Shown here: piece by piece, positions 1 to 11,559 of the stretch | How positions within the stretch are numbered: the first letter of the stretch is position 1 | How the letters are laid out: every line of letters starts with the position of its first letter | From: Taxawa tesnikishii (nom. ined.) | Taxonomy: Eukaryota > Ascomycota > Dothideomycetes > Dothideales | NCBI GenBank assembly: GCA_030247885.1 | Contig: JAPDRO010000001.1 | Coordinates: 2,046,001 to 2,110,000 of the forward strand | Direction: 5' to 3' | Length of the DNA: 64,000 nt | The notes under the pieces: generated by a model | What the model was told of the DNA's origin: nothing | Databases searched by the model: none | The model's input: only the letters and a program-made list of their open reading frames with translations | Program-made: the position numbers and the translations under genes

Positions 1-122
1 GGGAAAGTGAAGCCCAGTGCTCTCTCAATGTTGGCTTTAGAATGCTTCGATGCCTATGATCTCCCAGGCCAATCATGATCTCGACTCTTCTAATCTGATC
101 TTATCTACACAGATGCATAGCC

Positions 123-2704
123 TTAAGCTATCCCGGAGTCTGCAGCACTTGGTGCGCAGAACGAGAGCCAGTCAATCCCATCAGACTCTAATGAGTCCGC
201 AATCATCGTCAACTGTTCAGTAGTCATTGCAAATTGCCAGTCGAAACCTGGGCCACCGGTCGGAAGCTGCATGCCGCTATCTTGCGATGTTGTCAAGACA
301 TCTGATGTGTTTATTCGTTCATCACAGTTGGGATCCTGGCTCTGGAGACGCGCATCTGCGGTACTATCTCCGTATGAAGGAATTGGAGGAACTTGACCCA
401 AGATTGCTGCCAGCTGTAGCAATTCCGCTTTCTCGCATCCGGCAACCAGATTACCTCGAGATGACATCTCATCTAAGATGTTATAGGCCCGCTGGGACCA
501 AAGACCGTCGTTCCCCACTAGCGACGAATCGATGGTTGCAGCCATCAGGAGAACAGCAGCCGAAGAAAAGGTCGCGTCAAGGTCGAAAGAGAGGAAGCTT
601 TCTGTGATACCGATTAGTCACAAATGAAAGCTCTAGCAGCGCGTCTCGCAATTGATGCTAGTTACCTAAAAGGCCTTGCTCTTGCAACTCTATCAGCACC
701 TTGAGCATCTGAACGGCAGATTCGATGCACATCTGAAGCAGAGCTTTGACACTACTGTGTTTCAGCTGCTCAATCTCTTGAAACTGCAGTCTTGCCTCTA
801 GCAAGGTATACAGCAAGGGTCTCGTGGCGAGTATAATGCACTAAAGAGATCAACACGCATATTCGGGGATTGCAACACACAAAGATTGAGTAGGGCGCTG
901 ACCTGGTGATGGAGGAGATGTAGGCAAGCCGAGAGCCGGGAGACACCGGCCATCGATCCATTGACGAAAATGTTGAAAGAATTGCTCAACTGATCAGTAA
1001 CTCTGGCAATTTTCTTCAGAGCTGCCTTCGTGCTTGATAGGTACTTCATGTCTAAGCGACCCTCTGCTCCGTATACAGCTGTTTTGAGAAACCATGTCAG
1101 TCAAAGCAAGTCAAAATGAAAGTACAATTATCAACTTACTATTAGTTATCTGCGCAAGAACTTGAGAAAGCATAATCTGGATTTCGAGTGCGGTCGCTTT
1201 CTGCGTAGAGTCCGGATACGATGGCAATCCCGCGCTGATGTCCTCATCTCTGATCGCGGACGGTAGACCCATGAGAGAGGACATCTGCCGGTCAAGCACG
1301 TAGACGGTCCACCAGATTTTTCGACATCGCTGAACGAGAGGCGCCTGAACGTGCTGGCTTTGCATATCGGTGTGCATACCGTGTTCAAGCGCTATACTTC
1401 GAGCTTGCCCGATCTGGAACAGGTTCAGCGAGAGGTTCAGCGAGAGAGAGTCCGTCTTCCCAAGCAACTCACCAGATGATATGCTGAGCTTCGAAAATCC
1501 AATGAGTGAAGATAGAGGGCTGCACAACACAGAATCTCTGTCGACTCGACTCGATCCGTCGATATTAAGAAGATGATGTCGGGGAGTAATTTCATCGCTT
1601 GAACGTAAAGCTCTGCGCCAGGCGGCCTTTTGCCTCTGTGTGTTCGAGCCAGGAATGCCTTTCCAAAAGCGAGTACCAGCAAATAATGGACATACCACAA
1701 AGGAAATAACGAGGACTTGTCCGCGTTGGGGTCGTGGAATCGAGCAAATCGCTGCATGAAGCTCTCTTCATCGAACAAGTGCCATGTCTGGCCGCAGTGG
1801 AACTTAACCGCGTTGATCAAGTAGATAGCATAGTCAGGAGTCGGGAGCGATGCTGGGCTGGGATCTGTGGAGGTTAAGGTCGCTCTCTGACCGTCCCAGC
1901 CTAGGTCGTACACGCTGCCTTGGAAAAGAAGATTCTCGGAAGGGAGCGGTAAACCTAAGACTCGTTCGTGTGCCATGGTGAGAACACGCCGGGCGAACGA
2001 CCAATTAGAGGATGTTCCCAGATACACTGTGGTGGCTGTAAGCCCATCTCCTCTCATGCAAGAGATGTACGCGAACTTACCTGGCCTTCCAACGGAATCC
2101 GGGACGTAAGCGGAAGCGCCGAGAGCGAGAGGGTTCATGAGTGGAGGTCCGGGCGACGTCGCACGTGATCCGATCGATGTCTGCGGTTGCGAAGGCGCCT
2201 GCTGCTGGGGTTGTTCTTGGTGAAGCGGCGCTTCAGCGGTTCCAACCGGATCGGCTTCGTTTTCTGTCTAAATGTTAACGACCAAAGAAAGCGAGCTGCA
2301 TGAGAGCCCTACCAGCCTCTGGCACCTCTCCCCTATCGTCTGTGGACACTTCGGAAGTGTGTGAGTCTTCAGCCCTGCTGCCCTCTCTTCCATTGACGCC
2401 AGCTCTTCTCTCCAGATCGTTTATGAAGCTTGCAGTGATGAGCCTTCCATCCAAAAGCGGGCAGCCGAGCTTACCTTCGAGTAACCAGAACCTTCTGAAA
2501 TCGATCGTCTAACACACAACTCAATCTTCGCTTGGTGCACCGCTCGCAGGGATGTCCCCCTCTACACCTAATCTTTTGTTGACGGCAACGCGTGCAGCTG
2601 CAATATGGTCAAAACTAACATTCAGTGATCTTGGCATCACGGGGGGAAGTTTACGCGTTGGGGGCTCGTTTCCTTGCATGGTTCTGAGTTCTCGGATGAT
2701 CCAT
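123..2704 (-). CDS. Zn2Cys6 fungal transcription factor
   Basis: Nuclear DNA-binding regulator. The N-terminus carries a perfect binuclear zinc cluster, C-x2-C-x6-C-x5-C-x2-C-x6-C, encoded at about 2516-2596. I place the ATG at 2704: a 50-nt first exon (2704-2655) ends in phase 2 and joins across a 57-nt intron to the cluster exon (2597-2475), giving a basic Lys/Arg lead-in to the first Cys, as is usual in the family. After a Gln/Pro-rich linker comes a fungal transcription-factor middle homology domain, with the segments YLINAVKFHCGQTWHLFD, ESTEILCCAALYLHSLDF and RKIWWTVYVLDRQ. Six or more short GT-AG introns join exons down to the stop at 123, and the frame is intact throughout. Target genes are unknown. 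It is divergent from the oxidase at 3357, so the 650-bp gap is a shared promoter. Family is sure; the role in amino-acid use is inferred from neighbours only. Confidence 0.88.
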
Positions 2705-3356
2705 TGCTGAAATTAGATAGGTCACTGGAGATGCAAGTCACCGTAACAGGCAGCGGCAAGGCATCCGATTTCTTCTACGTGATGACCGGGAAGGGCGGTT
2801 TATACAATACATCGAAGCGGATAGGAACCAAAGACAAGTGGCCAATGCCCCACCAATTACCCCGCAGATGACTATGGCCAGAGTGTTCACCTCAGTCAAG
2901 AGGAGTGTACTGTATCTGACCAGCTACTAACGCGACCAGATGCATGGGAACACTGATTTTACGTATGCGGATTGTAATTCCAAGTCGTCGTACGGCTAAC
3001 TCGAGGATTCCCTTCCTTATAGTGGCTAGGTTCATCGACATTTTTGTGGGCCGAGAATGTGCTAGGTTGACACGGCAGATACGCCGGCCTTGGCTCGTGA
3101 TCGGTGGATACGCAAGGACCCAACGACCCAGCCTCCCTCCGGAAAGACTACCGATAACAATCACCAGACGTGCCCGGGAATGTCTTTCGGCGACGAAAGT
3201 TGCCGATACATTCGACAGCACAACACGATCACCTCAACTAGGTATAGGTCTCTCTGTAGTGTATATACAAAAGGTGCAGCCTGTAAACCCATCAATTCGC
3301 GACCTTGGGTACAATCATCATCTTTCCCAACCAGGATCACGCCCAAACGTTGAAAC
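2705..3356. promoter_or_regulatory. Divergent intergenic region, regulator / FAD oxidase
   Basis: This 650-bp stretch lies between two divergently transcribed genes and must hold both promoters. I see no further credible gene. Short open frames here have no recognisable protein signature. Confidence 0.45.
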
Positions 3357-4797
3357 ATGGCAAACAAGCAGTCTCCGGTTCTAATCTTGGGAGGCGGGTG
3401 CTGGGGACTGTCCACAGCACTACATCTCAACCGCTTGGGCTATACGGACATTACTGTGCTCGAACGATCAGAAACAATCCCTTCTCCCTTTTCAGCAGCG
3501 TATGACGTCAACAAAATTGTGAGAGCAGAATACGAGGACGGGTTCTATACCGGATTAGCTCTTGTAAGTAGAGGTGCTATCTTGGAAAGCTGTGGAGCGG
3601 CAGACCAAGGGAAACAGGCGGTTGAGATCATTTGTCGCTTGGCCCCTCAACTGACTCGCGACACTTCACATCATACAGAAAGCCATTGAAGCCTGGAAGA
3701 CTCCTCTATTTGGCCCCTACTATCACCAAACTGGATACATTGTTGCTACAACAGGAGCGGCTCCACAGAAAGCAGTAGATCATCTTGAAGCGGCACTGGA
3801 AACCATCTCGAAGCACCCCGTCTTCGCTCCTGAGATTCGATCGCTCGAAGGCAAAAAAGCATTCCAGGAATACGCTTGGCAATTTTCCGGACCGCTGAAT
3901 GGGTTCAAGGGTTATTTCAACAGGATTGCTGGGTATGCGCATTCATCCAATGCCCTTCATGGAATTTGGCTGCACTGTGCAACCAAAGGCGTCAAGTTCG
4001 TCACCGGAGAAAGAGAAGGCAGGGTTGTCGAGTTGCTATATGAAGAAGGCAGCAAAACCTCGTCCTCGGAACGACGATGCATTGGCGCCAAGACAGCGGA
4101 CGGGAAAGTCCATACCGCAAACACTACCATCTGCGCGTTAGGAGCACAAGGTGCTTCCTTGATCCCTAGTTTAGGTCGCTTTGTTGTAGCCAGATGCTGG
4201 TCTGTCGCCCACGTTCAGCTGACGAAAGCCGAAGTCAACCTCCTGCGAGGGTTACCAACGACTAACGTACGCGACCTCGGCTTCTTCTTCGAACCCGACC
4301 CGGAGACAAACCTGTTCAAGTTGTGCCCACTTGGTGCAGGATATACCAACACAGGAGCGAACGGTTTATCACTCCCACCACCCGATCGCTTGCCGCCGCC
4401 GCAGGACTTTATACCCGCTGAAGACGAGCGTAAGCTGCGACGGCTCCTCAAAGAGGTTTTCCCATGGATGGCCGACAGGCCTTTTGTGGACCAGAAGCTT
4501 TGCTGGTTTGCTGATACAGCAGACTCCGACTACTGCATTGACTTCATTCCCGGCACGAAGAACTCGCTCGTTGTGCTCTCGGGCGACTCCGGTCACGGAT
4601 TCAAGATGATGCCTGTTTTTGGAGAGTGGGTAGCAGAGTTGCTTGACCAAGGCCGACAGACAGAAAAGCGGTGGCAATGGAAAGCCGGTGGTGGGGGTGA
4701 TGATTGGGGAGACGCGGTGAGCTGGCGGATTGGCAAGTCCAGAGAGCTCAGAGATCTGATCAAGGAGAAGAAGAGGTTAGAACAGGCACGTCTGTAG
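3357..4797 (+). CDS. FAD-dependent amine / Amadori-type oxidase, probably peroxisomal
   Basis: Member of the monomeric sarcosine oxidase / fructosyl-amino-acid oxidase / pipecolate oxidase family. It would oxidise a secondary amine C-N bond and release H2O2. Two exons, 3357-3563 and 3679-4797, give 441 aa, normal for the family. The N-terminus has the dinucleotide-binding Rossmann motif LILGGGCWGLSTALHL (residues 8-23) followed by the acidic LER strand end. The C-terminal half has the family FAD/substrate segments CWFADTADSDYCIDF and SGDSGHGFKMMP. The last three residues are ARL, a PTS1-type peroxisomal signal, fitting co-location with catalase. The frame is intact, and an A6 run at 3853-3858 is read correctly. 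Exact substrate (fructosyl amino acid, sarcosine, pipecolate or saccharopine) cannot be decided from sequence alone. Confidence 0.85.
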
Positions 4798-5534
4798 CTT
4801 GCTGTTCTTACTTGATGTTGTCATCCATGCAGTACCCTGATCGCACGCATTATCGATACCGGGTCATGTCCGGGTTCAATCTTTGGAGTGACGAATAGTT
4901 GCCATAAAGCGAAGATTTGGAATGCAGAACAACTACTCAACACGAGAGCAATCACGGGGTAAGATCATGAGGCCGGCTCCATCACGCAGGCGTGGTATAC
5001 TGCTACTCTACCACGGCTGCTCTGGCCATCTCCCATTTGTCCTCCCAGGGTGTCCGGCCGAATACTGTGCGGAGAATTTCCAACTTGGGCAGATTGGGGA
5101 AAATCGTACGTAAACTGTTATCAATGTGATACTCGGCTGCGTGTGCCGACCTCGTTATTCCAAGGGAACGCGAGGCACCCCAGCTCAGACCTCAGCACAG
5201 ATCATCGGGAACCCTGCCGACTGTCGTATCGCAATCTCCCCGGCTAGCAGCGGTTTCCAGACCCCGGGGCCCCATATGGGGGCTTGCTTACGTACGTGGC
5301 GCGTGGCCATATCGCACACTGCGTTTACCGTTTCGGTCCGTTTTCACAAGGCCGCATCGAGCCATGCTACAGCTGCTAAACGGCAACTCCGCATGTTGTA
5401 GGTGGGCCTTATGCTCTGAGTCGTCGAACAATAGCACAGGCCGCGTGGTGTCTCACAGACGATCGTCCTCGCGTTGACGTAGATAGAATTTGGCAGACGT
5501 ATTCATCCAAGGTTTACAGAAAAGCCTATGATCT
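4798..5534. other. Convergent intergenic region
   Basis: A 740-bp gap between the 3' ends of the oxidase and P5C dehydrogenase genes. It should contain both 3' UTRs. I see no gene or structured element in it. Confidence 0.4.
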
Positions 5535-7393
5535 CTATGTGTTGAAGTTACTTGGGTACAATACAGTGTCCAATGTGTGGTATTCCTCCTTGAGCGTCCT
5601 TGGAGCCGTGAACCTCATCAGCATGCCAGCACTGCCTGCCTTATCGTTAGTGCCACTGCCTCTAGAACCACCGAAGGATTGCTGTCCGATGACCGCTCCG
5701 GTGGTCTTGCAGTTGGTGTAGAAGTTTCCTGCGGCGTAGCGCAATCGGTCTTCGGTTTTGCGGATGGCTGCTTGCTCGGTGGCGAAGATGGAACCGGTGA
5801 GTGCAAGACCACCGCCTTGCTTGTCGATCTTCTCGAGGAGCTGGTCGTATTCCGTATCGGGATAGACATAAGCGATCAACACAGGGCCAAACAACTCTTG
5901 GTCGAAGAGCTCATGATCCAGTGTCTTCGAAGAGTAGATGGTAGGCTCGATATACAATCCTTTGCTACTATCATATCCACCACCAGCAACTCTCTCGAGG
6001 CGATCGTCTTTGTTCGCGGCGTCCATGGCTTTCGTAATCTTGTCGAAAGCCTTTTGATTGATCACAGGACCGATGAAGCTGGCGTAATCTTCAGGCTCTC
6101 CAAGTTTGACGTGACTCATGTTCGACTTCATGCTATCCCAGAACTCCTGTGCGCGGCTTTCGGGGATGTATATACGCGAGCAGGCGGAGCATTTCTGGCC
6201 AGAGTACTCAAATGATGCTCGGATAGTATGTACGACAGCGTTGTTAATGTCGGCAGAGTTGTGGATAAGGTGGAAGTTCTTCCCCGAAGTTTCGGCAACC
6301 ATTCTTGGATAGTCGCGGTATTTCTTCTGTCTCACACCATCTGCGGCCTTGCCAAATAACTCGCGGAAAACGTCGGATGAGCCGGTAAAGTTCAGAGCCG
6401 AAAACTCAGGGTGGTCGAAAACACCCTCTGTGATCATCTCTGCGTCGCCATTCACGAGCTGGACCACACCAGGAGGAAGGCCGGCTTCGAGGAGGATCTT
6501 GTGCACCAGATAGCTCGCGTAGACATTAGAGGGCGATGGCTTCCATACAACAACGTTTCCTGTTAGAGCAGGGCCGGAGATGAGGTTTCCACCAATGGCA
6601 GTGAAGTTGAATGGCGAGACGGCGTAGACGAATCCCTCAAGAGGACGCCAATCGGTACGACTGTTGTCGATTTAGCTTGATCAGCATTCTAATCACCCTT
6701 GGACGAAGTTACTTACCCAGACTGTCCAGGCGCGTTTAGGGTTGGTTGTCTATTGTATATTTCTTCGGCGAAGGCGACGTTGAATCGGTAAAAGTCAGCC
6801 AATTCTGCTGCCGCATCAATCTCCGCCTGCCAGGCGTTCTTGCCCTGTCCGAGCATTGTTGCTGCCATAAGCTCGAACCTATACTTGGTCGATACAAGCT
6901 CTGCTGCCCGGAGGAATATCGCTGCGCGGTCGTGGAATGCCGTATCTTGCCATGTCTTCTTGGCCTCGAGCGCTGTCTTGATGGCCTCTAAGACCTCTTC
7001 CTTAGTAGCCGGAGTGTAGCTTGCAAAGACTGAGGAAGTTTCAGACGGCATGACCGTTTCCAGTCTGGTGTCGCCTGCCTGGCTTGTCGATTCGACACCA
7101 TTCTTGACGGTCGGGACCGAGACTGGCAGTTTCTTGCGTAGTGAGGCAAGCGCATCGTTCAACTTCTGTCGCTCCGGCGAATTGGGTGCATAGTGCAGCT
7201 GCCGATCTGGTCAGTTCACAGGCTTATATCTCGGTGCGCTCATGCTGCTTACGTTTGCCTCATTGAAAGGTTTGGGAAGCTTGTACGACGTAGACACTAA
7301 TCTCCTGGGCGTAGCGTTGATCCTCAGGGCATTGCTCACTGGCGTTGTTCGACGGAAAGTGTTGCGTACGGAGTGAATAGTTCTTTGCTGCAT
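5535..7393 (-). CDS. Delta-1-pyrroline-5-carboxylate dehydrogenase, mitochondrial
   Basis: Oxidises glutamate-semialdehyde/P5C to glutamate with NAD+, the second step of proline catabolism and part of arginine catabolism (orthologue of yeast Put2 and Aspergillus PrnC). Three exons, 7393-7253, 7198-6717 and 6660-5535, sum to 582 aa without any frame break. The first 40 residues are rich in Arg/Ser/Thr with almost no acids, a mitochondrial presequence. The ALDH core is clear: general-base Glu in VAETSGKNF (about residue 331), nucleophile Cys in EYSGQKCSACSR (about 365), and the ESRAQEFWDSM and GPVLIAYVYPD segments of the ALDH4 branch. It is divergent from the amino-acid permease at 8422 across about 1 kb, reminiscent of the linked dehydrogenase and permease genes of the Aspergillus proline cluster. 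Confidence in function is high. Confidence 0.93.
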
Positions 7394-8421
7394 GCTTCCG
7401 CTGACAACAAGCTAGACGGCAGTAATGTGATTAAACGCCAGCACAACAGGATGTCGCTCGTATGAGGAAGAAATATGAGCGTGAGAACCCCTCACGGAGG
7501 CTACGCTCCACTTTTTGAATCATTCCCGAGTATTATCTTCACTACCATCGGATGCGGTTCGCTGTTTGTTGACGTGGAGCACACGCCGCTTGCTTCTGAA
7601 GGTCCAACATCCGCAACGAACGAGCCGCAACTGATTGGAAAGCGGCATGCCTCCCGAGTGGTAGGAGGAGTGTCTTCAAAACCGACCCTGGGGAATGGAA
7701 AGGAAACAACAGGACGATAGCACTCCACACAACAGTACCCGAGGGCGGAGACGAGATGATGGAGCCTCCGAAAGCTTCCAGCGCTCCGGTATCAGACTTA
7801 GGTAAACGTGCAGACCCGAGGGTGGCTCGACTGACCGTCCATTTCCAAGATGGTGGGGAGCGGCGTGCTCAGATCGTCACAGAGTATCCGAGTATGAGAT
7901 GATAATAAGCGAGGAGGGCAGAAGCCGTTTGGACTGTCATACGACGGTAGTAGCAAGCTTCGGCGACGCACCCCTAATCGGGAGGGCATCCGTAGCGTAC
8001 GGAACTGTCCGCCTGGTAGATGCGCGCAACCCCCAAGGTGCCTGCAACATCTTCATGGGTGCACGCCCTGGATCCAGACGATGCATGGCGTGCGCCACTC
8101 ACTGCCCAGGGCTTGTATCAGGACCAATAGCCCTCGTGATAGGCCCAAGTCCCTGGACACAGCTCCCACATACTGCATGCGCCACCCATCCGACGCACGT
8201 TTATTTTGCATCTATGTGTTAGTATGAAAGCACTGGAAAGTGACCTCACGCAGTCTGGCCGGAGCAACGCAGATCAGGATCGCCGCGTCTATCCGAGGGT
8301 ACAGTAGGGCCAAGCGTCTCCCTTCTCATACACCTCATATATCTCGTATACCCTGTCCAGAAATCCATCTATCTCATCTCACTCAACTTCTCACTATCAC
8401 TTTGCTACCAACTTCATCACA
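7394..8421. promoter_or_regulatory. Divergent intergenic region, P5C dehydrogenase / permease
   Basis: About 1 kb between two divergent genes of amino-acid metabolism, so it holds both promoters. The last 100 bp before the permease ATG are CT-rich, like many fungal leaders. I found no coding sequence in it and assign no specific operator. Confidence 0.45.
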
Positions 8422-10023
8422 ATGGCTGAGCCGAAGACGTCCAAGGGGCATTTTGTCGACGAGGAGCTCGCTCCTATGCCTTCAAGAACTGGGAGTGTTG
8501 TATACGCTCGCGATGCTGTGTTTGGCGAGATTACCGAAAAGGGCCCCAACTACCGTAACGTATGCATTTTGCAGATGGGACGTTTTTGCACTGGCTGATA
8601 TACATCAATCAGGTTGGTTGGTTGGGAACAACCGCTATCATGATGAAGACCCAGATCGGTCTCGGTGTTCTTTCCATCCCGGCAGTCTTCGACTCCCTTG
8701 GTATAGTTCCAGGAGTTATCTGCCTATGCATCATCGCTTCTATCACCACTTGGTCCAACTACATAATCGGTGTTTTCAAGCACAACCACCCTGAAGTTTA
8801 CAGCATCGACGACGTCGGTGGACTGATCTTCGGCCCTATTGGCCGTACGGTATTCGGTGTCTCATTCTGCCTCTGTGAGTACAGTCTTGAGTGGAGAGGA
8901 CTCTTTTTCTGACAACGCATAGTTTGGATCTTCTGCTCTGGCTCCGGTATGTTGGGTCTCTCGATCGGCTTCAACGCTGTCTCGACGCACGGCACCTGCA
9001 CTGCCGTCTTTGTCGCCGTTGCTGCGATCCTGGCGTGGATGTGCGCTAGCATTCAAACGCTTGGTCGTATTACCTGGCTCGCATGGGTCGGAGTTGTCAG
9101 TATTCTATCTGCCAGTAAGTTTTTCCATTCGCATGTCCGGGCACGGTCTGACAGTTTCAAAGTTTTAATCCTTACCATCGCTGTCGGTGTTCAGAGCCGA
9201 CCAGCGGCAGCGCCCCAAACGGGCGTCTGGGTTTCTGATTTCAAGATTACCAACAACCCGTCCTTCACCGAGGCCATCTCCGCTATATCTTCACTCATCT
9301 TCGCGTACGCCGGTACGCCCGGCTTTTTCGCCATTGTTTCCGAGATGCGCGACCCCGCCGTTACAACCGATCCCTATGGGCTTGCCAGGCTGTGGTGACG
9401 ATTACATACATCACCATTGGTGTGGTCGTGTACTACTACTGCGGATCGTACGTCGCTTCACCAGCCCTTGGGTCTGCTGGAACTACCATGAAGAAAATTT
9501 GCTACGGTCTCGCTTTACCGGGTCTGCTAGTTAGCACAACTATTCTCACCCACGTAAGTGCCTTCCGCAGAGTATTGCGACGTGTGCTGACAACTCTTCA
9601 GTTTCCAGCGAAGTACATCTTTGTTCGCATCTTAAAGGGCTCCCAGCACCTGACCAACAATTCCATGATACATTGGGTCACTTGGCTCGGCTGCACCTTT
9701 GGTTGTGCTATGATCGCATACATAATCGCCAGCGCTGTACCCGTCTTTGGCGGTCTTGTCTCGCTGGTGGGTGCTCTTTCGGCACTCTTCTGTCGTTCCA
9801 GCCCATGGCTTGCATGTGGCTATACGACAACTGGAGTAGAGAGAAGCGCGTGCGAGATACCCGATGGACCCTCATGGTCTGCTGGAGCGTCTTCGTCATC
9901 GTCTCCGGTACCTTTTGTATGATCGCTGGAACCTACGGTTCTATCGTTGGTATCATCGACTCGTACAATACGGAAGGCGGTTCGTCAGCCTGGTCCTGTG
10001 CTGACAACTCTAACTCTGTGTGA
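8422..10023 (+). CDS. Neutral amino-acid permease, Mtr-like (two apparent frameshifts)
   Basis: Plasma-membrane amino-acid/H+ symporter of the Aa_trans family, closest in style to Neurospora Mtr. Exons 8422-8559, 8613-8874, 8923-9114, 9163-9553 and 9602-10023 give about 468 aa and roughly eleven hydrophobic segments. Recognisable parts include VGWLGTTAIMMKTQIGLGVL (first helices), FAYAGTPGFFAIVSEMRDP, VVYYYCGSYVASPALGSAG and SFQPMACMWLYDNW. Two breaks need one extra base each. At the C4 run 9353-9356, adding one C gives a continuation through RRY and CQAVVTITY that fits the family. At the T3 run 9777-9779, adding one T gives LFGTLLSFQP. With both corrected the CDS is exactly 469 codons. Either a recent pseudogene or, more likely, base-call loss as elsewhere in this window. 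Confidence 0.85.
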
Positions 10024-10240
10024 TTGCTTGCGATGGGACCCGGATGTGGACCAAGGGTGGTTCCTGATGAAAGGGGGCAGTGGTTAGCGATCCTGTCTAG
10101 TCGAATTCTTATCTGCGAGAGAAGACCTTTGCTACTACCGTTTCCTTGGTTAGTAGAATACATATCCTATCTGTTTCCTCCATCTCCTACGAAGTGAATC
10201 GGCCACGGAAGGCATATGAACATCGACAGCTACAGCAACA

Positions 10241-11019
10241 TTACGATCCGGCAGGAGACTGTTCCTCAGTGGACTGAAAGCGGACTGAAGCTCCCGTTGC
10301 CTCAACCTCAAATTCCAGGAACTTCACGACCAAGTCTCCATCCCCTTCCTTTGCTGGTCTAGCCGCATACGCACCAATCTCAACCTCGATGCCCTCCTCT
10401 TCCGCAAAAACCAGCACACCTCTCTCAGCGGCTTTCTCTCCCCATCCCCCAGTACTTGATACACCCACATTCCCTTGCCCAAGTCCCCGCCCTCTCTCAC
10501 CAACTCCAGCGTAACCGGAGCATTGTCATCCAAGGGCAAAACGCTCCAATCGCTATAGCGGTCCGTAGCCACAACGCTCACACAAGGCGCGTTGTTGTAA
10601 AACTCGACGCCAGCTTTGAGCCAACTATCCATGGTGAACGATTCGGGTTTCGCCTTTGCGGCAGTGTTGGAATGCGAGTCCTTGAGCCGGAGAACCACGC
10701 CACCCTGGTCGTAGCGCTGTGTCCACGACGCTGAAAGCGCGACGCGGACGCGGCGGAAGTCTCGTAGTGCGAAGGTGGACCCCACCCGGATGGGTGCGTT
10801 GTCTGCATCTGTGGTGGGAGGTTTGCGCCACAGGTCGGTTGTGGGAGAGGCGGAGATGGTGAACGGGGTCTGGAAGGGGATTGCATCGCTCTGGGATGGG
10901 GTTTTTCTTCTTTTAGAGTAATATTGAGTGTTCGTTGACGAGAGAAAGGTGGGAGTAACTGGAGGGTGGCATGACTTGTACTTATCGTCAGGACGGACGA
11001 GTGCCTCTCCAAGTGCCAA
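10241..11019 (-). CDS. DUF1349 (concanavalin-like) protein, one apparent frameshift
   Basis: Small fungal DUF1349 protein, a predicted concanavalin-like beta-sandwich; the family function is not established. The conserved core is visible: TTDLWRKPP, YDQGGVVLRLKD, WLKAGVEFYN, SVVATDRYSDWSVLP, MWVYQVLGDGE and LREVCWFF. The frame breaks at the run of five A on the plus strand at 10406-10410. One additional base continues into EEEGIEVEIGAYAARPA and a normal end at 10241, for 259 aa in total. Without it the protein runs into an unrelated Arg-rich tail. The ATG at 11019 is the first in frame, but the first 45 residues look unconserved, so an internal start or a missed first intron is possible. It ends about 220 bp from the permease stop, in convergent orientation. 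Confidence 0.78.
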
Positions 11020-11559
11020 GTTATACAGCTGTCTTCGGACTACGTACGTGTGTGCGTTACGAGCACGTTGACCCAGGATCTTACCTGGGTGGGGAAGCTG
11101 AAGAACGGAGGTGAGTCACAGTTGACCGTGTTGGAACGGCCAAGACGGTGGTGCTCGTCGTAGCATGCTGCGGGAAGCTGCGAAGGGGATACAGTAAACT
11201 GCCGCAATGTCGGTCCGGTCTCCTGATGTGGAGAAACGCACTCTACAACCAGGCGCTACCCCTCAGGCCTTCTTCACGCACAGCATGAGTTTACCAGACG
11301 ACGGTACCAGTAAAAGGTTGCTACTGAGACTGCAATTTGCGGGAAGAGAACACGTGTATCTTACAATAGCAAAAGGAATCATGACGCCAAAGCCGATTTC
11401 TAACACACGGGAAAATGGGGTATAGGCGCTCCGCAAGCCATGTCCCGACACCGCCGCCATGCAGATGATGATGTTCAGCCGCCCAGCGGATCGCGAACTG
11501 CACCGAACGCCCCAAAATATTGCACCAGACCGAAGTAAAGCATCCTCACCACCGCGTGC
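11020..11559. other. Intergenic region upstream of DUF1349 gene
   Basis: 540 bp holding the DUF1349 promoter and the dynein 3' UTR. Short open frames at 11207-11515 show no family signature and are not called. No repeats seen. Confidence 0.4.

Noticed and set aside
9360-9388. A 29-nt intron to explain the first permease frame change
   Set aside because: It would have GT-AG ends and restore frame, but is too short for a fungal intron and would remove residues (RRY...SL..CQ) that match the family.
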